Shown piece by piece: positions 5,751 to 11,314 of a DNA stretch of 11,314 nt. The DNA is from Actinomycetota bacterium. Lineage in GTDB: Bacteria; Actinomycetota; Actinomycetes; Streptosporangiales; Streptosporangiaceae. Numbering within the stretch: position 1 is the stretch's first letter; each line of letters begins with the position of its first letter. Where the stretch lies: contig PMST01000705.1 in assembly GCA_003168295.1 (NCBI GenBank), positions 1 through 11,314 of the forward strand, given 5' to 3'. The position numbers were made by a program, and so were the translations under genes. Under the pieces are notes generated by a model. That model was given only the letters and a program-made list of their open reading frames with translations, was not told the origin of the DNA and searched no databases.

Positions 5751-8258
5751 GTGCCGACCGACTACCAGAAGATCCGGGACGAGAACATCGCCCGGTACGG
5801 CTGGGACACCGCCGTGCTGGATCTGCTCGGGCAGCTCTACAGCGAGCGCACCCACTTCCTGTTCGAGCTGATCCAGAACGCCGAGGACGCAGGCGCGACC
5901 GGGCTGGCCTTCGAGCTCTTCGACGACCGGCTGGAGGTGCGGCACGACGGCCGGCCGTTCACCGGGGCGGACGTCCGCGGCGTCTGCGGGGTCGGCCAGA
6001 GCGGGAAGTCCGGCGACCTCACCCAGATCGGGAAGTTCGGCATCGGGTTCAAGTCGGTATACGCCTACACCAGGACGCCGCGCGTCTACAGCGCGGGCGA
6101 GCACTTCAGGATCGAGAACTACGTCCGGCCGTTTCTGGTGCCGCCGCTGGACGAGGCGGCCACCGGGACCCTGTTCGTCTTCCCCTTCGATCACGACACC
6201 GTCTCCCCCGCGGTCTGCGCGCAGGAGATATCGTCGGCCCTGAACGCCCTGGCGCCCGGCATCGTGCTGTTCCTGACGAACATCGGACGCCTGCGGGTCC
6301 GCGGCGCCGGGGTCGCGGACGCGGTCATCGAGCGCGCGTCGGTGACCGGGTCCGGGAGCGGCCCGGGGGCGCCTCGCCGGGTGCTGCTGTCAAAGGGCCG
6401 GGCCCGGCGGGAGGAGTGGCTGGTCTGGGATCGTCAGGTCGCGGGCCTGGGCGACCGGCTGGCCCGGATCGAGATCGCCTTCCGGGTCGAGGCGGGCCGG
6501 ATCGTCGCGTCCGCCCGCTCCCCGCTGACGGTGTTCTTCCCCACCGAGAAGGAGACCTTTCTCGGTTTCCTGATCCAGGGCCCGTACCGGACGACGCCCG
6601 CGCGGGACAACATTCCTGAGCACGACCCGTCCAACGCCGCGCTCGTCCGCGCGACCGCCGCGCTGCTCACCGACGTGCTCCGCGAGCTTCGCGACGACGG
6701 CTTGCTCACGGTGGAGGTCCTGACCACGCTGCCGCTCGAGGTTGCGCGGTTCCAGCCCGGCTCGATGTTCCGCCCGCTGTTCGACGCGGTGCGCGCGGCG
6801 CTGGCGGCCGATCCGCTGATTCCGGTCGCGGGACTTGGTGACGGCGCGGGAGGTGGTTTCGCCGCGGCCGGGGAGCTGAAGCTGGCCCAGGATGCTGACC
6901 TGCGCGAGCTGCTGACCGCTGATCAGCTCGGCGCGCTGTACAGCGCGGGACACCCGGTCCGTTTCGCTGCGGACGGCATCACCGAGCACCTCACCCCGGT
7001 GCTGTGGCGGTACCTGCGGGAGGAGATCGGCCTGGAGGAGGTCACGCCGGAGGGCGTGGTCTCGCGGGTGAGCCGCGCGTTTCTCCAGGCGCAGCCGGAT
7101 GAGTGGATCACCCGCTTCTACGCCTTCCTCTTCCTGCATTCCGCGCTGTGGCGGGCATCGAGATCCGCTGATGGACAGCCCGGTCCGGCCCGGACCAAGC
7201 CGGTCATCCGGCTCGAAGACGGCAGTCATGTCGCGCCCTTTGACGCCCAGGACCGCCCGGCCGTCTACCTGCCCGGGCCAGCCGCCAGCAGCCTGCCCAC
7301 GGTCCGGCGCGCCATCGCCGACTCCCCCGCGGCCCGGCCGTTCCTGGACGCGCTGGATCTCGCTCAGCCGGATGTGATAGCGGAAGTCCTGCAGGTCATC
7401 CTGCCCAGGTACCGCGACCTGGATCTCGGGGAACTCGACCTGGCCCAGCACGACGCCGACCTGGAATGCGTCGTCCGGGCTCTGGACGAGGCCGCGGCCG
7501 GCCCCCGGGCCGAACTGCTCGAGCAGCTGCAGGAAACGAACTTCCTCATCGGGGAGAACGCCGCCACCGGCGAGCAGCGGCTGATGCGACCGCCCCGGCT
7601 GTACCAGCGCAGCAAGGACCTGGAGACCTACTTCGACGGGAACCCCGACGCCTGGTTCGCCGGCGACGCCTACGGGCCATGGCTAGTCCAGCTCCGCGGC
7701 ATGGGCGTCCGGTCCGACGTCGAGGTGCGCGCGCGGACCCCGGATCCGCTCGGTTACGTGCAGATCATCGTCGACTTCGGCCGGAACGAGCGCGGCCTCG
7801 ACGGATTCGACCCCGACGCGCAGATCGACGGCCTGGACTACGCCCTGCGTCACCCCGGCCACGCCCGGTCGGAATACGTCTGGAACGTCCTGCTCGCGCC
7901 GAACCGCCGCCTGGTGGCCGGGGTGGTCGAGCGGTCGGTGCTCCAGTCGTACTCAGATTCTCACTTGGACCACGCCGGCTCGGCGATCGCCGCGGCCGCG
8001 GAGGGCGAGGCCTGGCTGCCCGGCCGGGACGAGACCTTCCGGCGGCCCGGCGACCTGTCCCTGGACGACCTGCCGCCGACGTACACCCGGGACGAGGGGC
8101 TGGCCCAGGCCCTGCACATGCTCCAGCCCGTGGTGGCCGAAGCCGCCCGGCAGCTCGGCATCGCCCCGGAGGTGCTGTGGGGCCTGAGCACCCACCCCGA
8201 CCTCGTCGCCCTCATCGAACGCGAGCTCGCCGTCCGGTCCGCCGCCCGCGGCGGCTGA
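5751..8258 (+). CDS. Sacsin/HSP90-like GHKL ATPase protein, 835 aa
   Basis: The N-terminal 200 residues form a GHKL (Bergerat-fold) ATP-binding domain of the sacsin/HSP90 type. The N-box is FELIQNAEDAG (E39, N43, D46), the G1-like box is RHDGRPF (64-70) and the glycine-rich lid is IGKFGIGFKSVY (93-104), just after the sacsin-like SGKSGDL. A conserved later strand reads TLFVFPF (140-146). A second family-like stretch, TEKETFLGFLIQGPYRTTPA, lies near residue 270. The remaining 500 or so residues are soluble, with no membrane helix, signal peptide or catalytic motif I can name. Start choice: TTG 5736 is possible, but family similarity begins at PTDYQKIRDENI, and GTG 5751 has a GGGGG tract upstream, so GTG is preferred. 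The gene stands alone, divergent from the broken antiporter and convergent with the sugar kinase. Its role is unknown; protein-remodelling or anti-phage functions are inferences only. Confidence 0.88.
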   Translation: MPTDYQKIRDENIARYGWDTAVLDLLGQLYSERTHFLFELIQNAEDAGATGLAFELFDDRLEVRHDGRPFTGADVRGVCGVGQSGKSGDLTQIGKFGIGFKSVYAYTRTPRVYSAGEHFRIENYVRPFLVPPLDEAATGTLFVFPFDHDTVSPAVCAQEISSALNALAPGIVLFLTNIGRLRVRGAGVADAVIERASVTGSGSGPGAPRRVLLSKGRARREEWLVWDRQVAGLGDRLARIEIAFRVEAGRIVASARSPLTVFFPTEKETFLGFLIQGPYRTTPARDNIPEHDPSNAALVRATAALLTDVLRELRDDGLLTVEVLTTLPLEVARFQPGSMFRPLFDAVRAALAADPLIPVAGLGDGAGGGFAAAGELKLAQDADLRELLTADQLGALYSAGHPVRFAADGITEHLTPVLWRYLREEIGLEEVTPEGVVSRVSRAFLQAQPDEWITRFYAFLFLHSALWRASRSADGQPGPARTKPVIRLEDGSHVAPFDAQDRPAVYLPGPAASSLPTVRRAIADSPAARPFLDALDLAQPDVIAEVLQVILPRYRDLDLGELDLAQHDADLECVVRALDEAAAGPRAELLEQLQETNFLIGENAATGEQRLMRPPRLYQRSKDLETYFDGNPDAWFAGDAYGPWLVQLRGMGVRSDVEVRARTPDPLGYVQIIVDFGRNERGLDGFDPDAQIDGLDYALRHPGHARSEYVWNVLLAPNRRLVAGVVERSVLQSYSDSHLDHAGSAIAAAAEGEAWLPGRDETFRRPGDLSLDDLPPTYTRDEGLAQALHMLQPVVAEAARQLGIAPEVLWGLSTHPDLVALIERELAVRSAARGG

Positions 8259-8294
8259 CGCAAACGGAGCCGGTGGCCCCCCGCCGCGGCGTGG

Positions 8295-9374
8295 TCACGA
8301 GAGCGCGGTCCCCGGCCTTCGGTGCGTCTCCGCGTCGGAGGTGTGGGCGATGGTGGCCCGGGCCCGGCGCACCGCGATCCGCCCGGACTCGGGCAGCACT
8401 TCGGTGATGAACCCGTAGGCCTTGGCTAGTTCAGCGGCGTGGCTGGAACCGGCCGCCGCCTTAGCCCCGGTGCGGGCGAGCCAGTCGATGATGTCCCCCC
8501 AGCCCGGCGCGGCCAGCGACCCGCCGACGTACTGGACTGAGAGCGCGGCGCACAGGTTGGCGAACGCGAGCCGCTGCCGCAGCGGCCACTCGCGCAGGGT
8601 GCCGAGGACGAAGGCGGCGCCGAAGACGTCGCCGGCTCCGGTGGGATCGTGGGCGTTGACCGGAAGCGCGGGGACCCACTCCTGCTCGTCGGTGGTGGAA
8701 TCGACGGCCATCGCACCCTGACCGCCGCAGGTGACCACCGCGATGGGGACCCGCGGAGCCAGCGCGTGCAGGGCGTCGTGGGGATCGTCGGTATGGGTGT
8801 AGGCCATCGCCTCGACGCTGTTGGGCAGGAAGGCGTGGAAGCTCTCTAGCTGGTCCAGGACGCTCGGCGACCATTTCTCGTCCTGGTCCCATCCCGTGTC
8901 CGCGAACAGCAGCATCCCGGCGGAGGTCGCGGCCTGGAACCATGCGCGCGGCTCGGCGTCCAGGTGCGCGAAGCCAACACGCGCGGCGGGGATGGTCGCG
9001 AGCAGTTCGCTGCTCGGAACGGGCGGCGGGTGCATATGGGTCATTAGGGCCCGGTCTCGTTCGACCACCATGGAGACTGTCACCGGTGAGTGCCAGTCCG
9101 GGAACCGGCGCGAATAGGTGAGGTCGACGCCCTCCTGCTCGGTGAGCGTCGACCAGCAGAAATCCCCGTACACGTCATCACCGAAGGCCGCGGCCAGCGA
9201 TGTATGCACGCCGAGACGGCTGGCGGCGATGGCGAGGTTGGCGATGCCGCCCGGGCACGACCCCATCCCGGTGGCCTGGAGCTCGGTGCCCCGCACCGGC
9301 AAGGACGCCAGGCCGGTGAATACGACGTCGAAGAACACGGTGCCGTGTACGAACAGGTCGTACTGGTCGTTCAT
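8295..9374 (-). CDS. PfkB-family carbohydrate kinase, 359 aa
   Basis: ATP-dependent kinase of the ribokinase/PfkB family, phosphorylating a sugar or nucleoside hydroxyl in the cytoplasm. Visible family marks are the N-terminal HGTVFFDVVF strand (10-19), the substrate-side di-glycine in CPGGIANLA (40-48), the PNSVEA motif (184-189), TCGGQGA (215-221) and the C-terminal PfkB signature DPTGAGDVF (243-251) with the catalytic base D249. The last 50 residues extend past the usual fold as an Ala/Arg-rich tail. ATG 9374 is preceded by a strong AGGAGAGG. The substrate cannot be read from the sequence. The divergent neighbour is a GH4 phosphoglycosidase-type enzyme, so a sugar or sugar derivative is more likely than a nucleoside. 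The gene converges with the sacsin-like gene, 36 nt between stops, with no clear terminator. Confidence 0.9.
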   Translation of the reverse strand: MNDQYDLFVHGTVFFDVVFTGLASLPVRGTELQATGMGSCPGGIANLAIAASRLGVHTSLAAAFGDDVYGDFCWSTLTEQEGVDLTYSRRFPDWHSPVTVSMVVERDRALMTHMHPPPVPSSELLATIPAARVGFAHLDAEPRAWFQAATSAGMLLFADTGWDQDEKWSPSVLDQLESFHAFLPNSVEAMAYTHTDDPHDALHALAPRVPIAVVTCGGQGAMAVDSTTDEQEWVPALPVNAHDPTGAGDVFGAAFVLGTLREWPLRQRLAFANLCAALSVQYVGGSLAAPGWGDIIDWLARTGAKAAAGSSHAAELAKAYGFITEVLPESGRIAVRRARATIAHTSDAETHRRPGTALS

Positions 9375-9472
9375 GGCGCCTCTCCTCGCTGTGCCTCTGC
9401 CTTCGGTGTCCCGGGCCCACGAGCTCCGCCGTGGTCGCCTACCGGGCCAGTTTGCCCGATAGGGTCGCTGGG
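9375..9472. promoter_or_regulatory. Divergent promoter region between the sugar kinase and GH4 genes
   Basis: These 98 nt must hold the leftward promoter of the kinase and the rightward promoter of the GH4 gene. Seen: the kinase ribosome binding site (CCTCTCCTC on +, 9379-9387), a short dyad CGGGC (9443-9447) with GCCCG (9454-9458), and TAGGGT at 9460-9465. The last fits TANNNT and sits 7 nt before GTG 9473. The dyad overlaps where a rightward promoter would lie and could bind a repressor, but it is short. Confidence 0.45.
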
Positions 9473-10801
9473 GTGCGAGTCACCATTCTCGGCGGCGGCG
9501 GCTTTCGGGTACCGCTGATCTGCCGCGAGCTTGCCCTGTCCGGCCTGGCGGTCGACGAGGTGGTGCTGTTCGACGTGGCCCCCGAGCGGCTCGGCGTGAT
9601 CGCCGGGGTGCTCGCGGGTGATCACCTGCCGCTGCGCGCGACGACCGATCTTGACACCGCGCTGCGCGGTTCCGACCTGATCTTCGCCGCGTTGCGCGTC
9701 GGCGGCCTGGACGGCCGCGTCCGGGATGAGCGGGCCGCATTGGATCTCGGTGTGCTCGGCCAGGAGACGGTGGGGGCCGGCGGCCTTGCCTGCGCCGCCC
9801 GGGCCGTGCCGGTCGTCGACGCGATCGCGCAGCGCATCGCGGAGCTGGCTAGCCAGGCGTGGGTCATCTCGATGACCAACCCGGCTGGCATCGTCACCGA
9901 GGTCATGGCGGCCAGCCTCGGGAACCGGGTCATCGGGGTCTGCGACTCCCCCATGGCGCTGGTGCGCCGGGCCTGCGCGGCGGCCGGAGTCGATCCGGGC
10001 ACGTCGCTGGCCCGGCTGGCCGATCGGGTCGAAGCCGACTACCTGGGACTCAATCATCTCGGCTGGCTGCGCGGCCTGAGGGTCGGCGGAACGGACCTGC
10101 TGCCTGGCCTGCTGGCCGATCCGGCGCGGCTGCTCGCGATGGAGGAAGGGCGGCTGTTCGGCGCCGACCTGCTGCAGGCGCTCGGTGCGATCCCCAACGA
10201 ATACCTGTACTGGTACTACGCTCAGGCCGAAGCTCTGCGTGACGTCATGGCGGCGGACCGGACCCGCGGAGAGCACGTCCGGGCCAGGCAGGAGAGGTTC
10301 TACGCCGCTGCCGCGGCGGCTCCGGGCCAGGCCGCGCGGCTCTGGGCGGCGGCCAATGAGGAACGCAACCGCAGTTATTTCGCCGAGTTGCGCTCCGGTG
10401 AGCGGGACGCCGCCGACGTGGCCGCCGGGGGTTATGAGTCCATCGCGATCGGACTTGCCGCCGCGCTGACCGGCGGGGGCTCGAGGGGCGGGGGCGGACC
10501 GGCGCGGCTGATCGTGAATGTGCCCAACGGCACGACGATCCCGGCGCTTGGGCCGGACGCGGTCATCGAGACCGTATGCCTGGTGGATAGCCAGGGCGCG
10601 GTGCCGCTGCCGGTATCGCGGCCGTCGGAACATGAGCTCGGCCTGATGTGCACGGTGAAGAGCTGCGAACGGGCCATCGTCACCGCCGCCCTGACCGGCT
10701 CGCAGGCAGCGGCCTTGCGGGCGTTCGCGCTGCACCCCCTGGTCGCGTCGCTCGGCGCCGCCCGGGCCCTGGCCACGGCCGCCGCGATGCCGATGGCGTG
10801 A
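9473..10801 (+). CDS. Glycoside hydrolase family 4 enzyme, 6-phospho-beta-glucosidase-like, 442 aa
   Basis: GH4 enzymes cleave glycosides, usually 6-phosphorylated, by an unusual oxidation-elimination route that needs NAD+ and a divalent metal such as Mn2+. The protein begins with a Rossmann strand and glycine loop, VTILGGGGFRVP (3-14), then LRVGGLDGRVRDER (74-87) and LGQETVGAGG (95-104). SMTNPAGIVTEV (133-144) resembles the family's NP motif. The metal ligands are probably C157 (GVCDSP) and H195 (GLNHLGW). Tyrosines in PNEYLYWYY (241-249) occupy the place of the catalytic base. The length is normal for GH4. The frame is open back to a GTG at 9431, but the Rossmann strand starts directly at GTG 9473, which is preceded by AGGG and a TANNNT box. 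It is closest by eye to 6-phospho-beta-glucosidases; the true substrate and any need for a 6-phosphate are unproven. Confidence 0.9.
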   Translation: MRVTILGGGGFRVPLICRELALSGLAVDEVVLFDVAPERLGVIAGVLAGDHLPLRATTDLDTALRGSDLIFAALRVGGLDGRVRDERAALDLGVLGQETVGAGGLACAARAVPVVDAIAQRIAELASQAWVISMTNPAGIVTEVMAASLGNRVIGVCDSPMALVRRACAAAGVDPGTSLARLADRVEADYLGLNHLGWLRGLRVGGTDLLPGLLADPARLLAMEEGRLFGADLLQALGAIPNEYLYWYYAQAEALRDVMAADRTRGEHVRARQERFYAAAAAAPGQAARLWAAANEERNRSYFAELRSGERDAADVAAGGYESIAIGLAAALTGGGSRGGGGPARLIVNVPNGTTIPALGPDAVIETVCLVDSQGAVPLPVSRPSEHELGLMCTVKSCERAIVTAALTGSQAAALRAFALHPLVASLGAARALATAAAMPMA

Positions 10802-10808
10802 CGTCAGG

Positions 10809-11314
10809 CTACAGGCGGACGATCATCTTGCCGGTGTTGTGGCCGCGGAGCAGGTTGATGAACGCGGACGGAGCTTGGTCCAGGCCGTCGACGATGGTCT
10901 CGGTGTGGAAGAGCTTGCCCTCGCGCAGCCAGCCGCTGACGTCGGCGATCATGGCGGGCGTCCGGTCCTGGTGGTCGGAGACGATGAAGCCGCGCAGGGT
11001 GAGGCGCTTGGTGATGGCCAGCCCCAGGTTGTGCGGGCCTGCGGGCAGCTCGGTGGCGTTGTAGTGGGCGATCGCGCCGCACATGGCGACGCGGCCGTAG
11101 GTGTTGAGCACGGCCAGCGAGGCTTCCAGGTGGTCGCCGCCGACGTTGTCGAAGTAGACGTCGATGCCCTCGGGCGCGGCGTCCCGGAGCTGCCCGAATA
11201 CGGGGGCGGCCCGGTAGTTGAAGGCGGCGTCGAAACCGATCTCGCGCAGCCAGCTGACCTTCTCCTCGCTCCCCGCGCTGCCGATCACCCGGGCGGCGCC
11301 CTTGAGCTTGGCGA
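10809..11314 (-). CDS. MDR-family NADP-dependent oxidoreductase, C-terminal half (5' end outside window)
   Basis: Zinc-independent medium-chain dehydrogenase/reductase of the prostaglandin reductase/CurA type, which reduces activated double bonds (enones) with NADPH. The 167 visible residues cover the second half of the nucleotide-binding domain and the return to the catalytic domain. In order: AKLKGAARVIGSAGSEEK at the second Rossmann strand, FDAAFNYR, GIDVYFDNVGGDHLE, the strand YGRVAMCGAIAHYN, GFIVSDHQ, and the terminal DGLDQAPSAFINLLRGHNTGKMIV, all in family order. The frame stays open to the right window edge, so an internal GTG at 11288 is not the start. Full-length relatives have about 335-340 residues, so half is missing. 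It converges with the GH4 gene, leaving 7 nt between stop codons, and no terminator fits in that gap. Confidence 0.92.
   Translation of the reverse strand, partial: AKLKGAARVIGSAGSEEKVSWLREIGFDAAFNYRAAPVFGQLRDAAPEGIDVYFDNVGGDHLEASLAVLNTYGRVAMCGAIAHYNATELPAGPHNLGLAITKRLTLRGFIVSDHQDRTPAMIADVSGWLREGKLFHTETIVDGLDQAPSAFINLLRGHNTGKMIVRL

Noticed and set aside
6390..7451. Minus-strand frame of 353 codons inside the sacsin-like gene
   Set aside because: It has no domain features; the plus-strand frame has the GHKL motifs and covers the region continuously.
8282..8291. Palindrome CGCCGCGGCG between the sacsin-like and kinase genes as a terminator
   Set aside because: It is a self-complementary run with no loop and no T-tract, and is common by chance at this base composition.
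9371..10735. Long open frame of 454 codons on the minus strand opposite the GH4 gene
   Set aside because: It is Arg/Gly/Pro/Gln-rich with no recognisable motif and lies fully antisense to a clear GH4 coding frame; this is typical of high-GC shadow frames.

Overview
The window is high-GC DNA with GTG starts, tight ATGA coupling and GC-rich third codon positions. This, with the protein families present, points to an actinobacterium of the Streptomyces/Streptosporangiales kind; the genus cannot be fixed from this sequence. There are no rRNA or tRNA genes and no CRISPR array, and no stretch over 300 bases lacks a gene.

Left part (1-1457, + strand): the 3' end of an ABC-transporter ATPase gene, translationally coupled by an ATGA overlap to a six-helix ABC-2 type permease. 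Together they form a two-gene exporter operon cut by the window edge. A short gap (1458-1624) holds several inverted repeats and a short coding-like tail, but no gene.

Mobile remnant (about 1625 to 4816, - strand): a full-length but inactivated Tn3-family transposase gene. When read through four 1-nt frameshifts and one TAG stop it restores to about 988 residues, with the three DDE catalytic residues at about D685, D756 and E889. No resolvase gene and no convincing terminal repeats are visible. The start side of the element abuts a CPA1-type Na+/H+ antiporter gene (4780-5658, -) that has lost its 3' half. Its homology stops at about 4816 and ends in about 11 unrelated codons, so the antiporter is probably a casualty of the insertion.

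Centre (5751-8258, +): a solitary, intact 835-residue protein with an N-terminal HSP90/sacsin-like GHKL ATPase domain and a long C-terminal part that I do not recognise. Related large proteins often carry a C-terminal nuclease-like domain, which this one seems to lack. It is the most interesting gene here and a possible defence or stress ATPase, but nothing in the window proves a function.

Right part: a PfkB-family sugar kinase (8295-9374, -) and a GH4-family NAD-dependent 6-phospho-glycosidase-like enzyme (9473-10801, +) diverge from a 98-nt shared upstream region. They probably form a small sugar-utilisation unit in which one enzyme phosphorylates a sugar and the other cleaves a (phospho)glycoside. 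Convergent to the GH4 gene, 7 nt from its stop, is the C-terminal half of an MDR-family NADP-dependent oxidoreductase that runs off the right edge.

I found no clear multi-gene novel system. The strongest leads are the lone sacsin-like ATPase beside a decayed transposon, and the pattern of lesions in the transposase gene.
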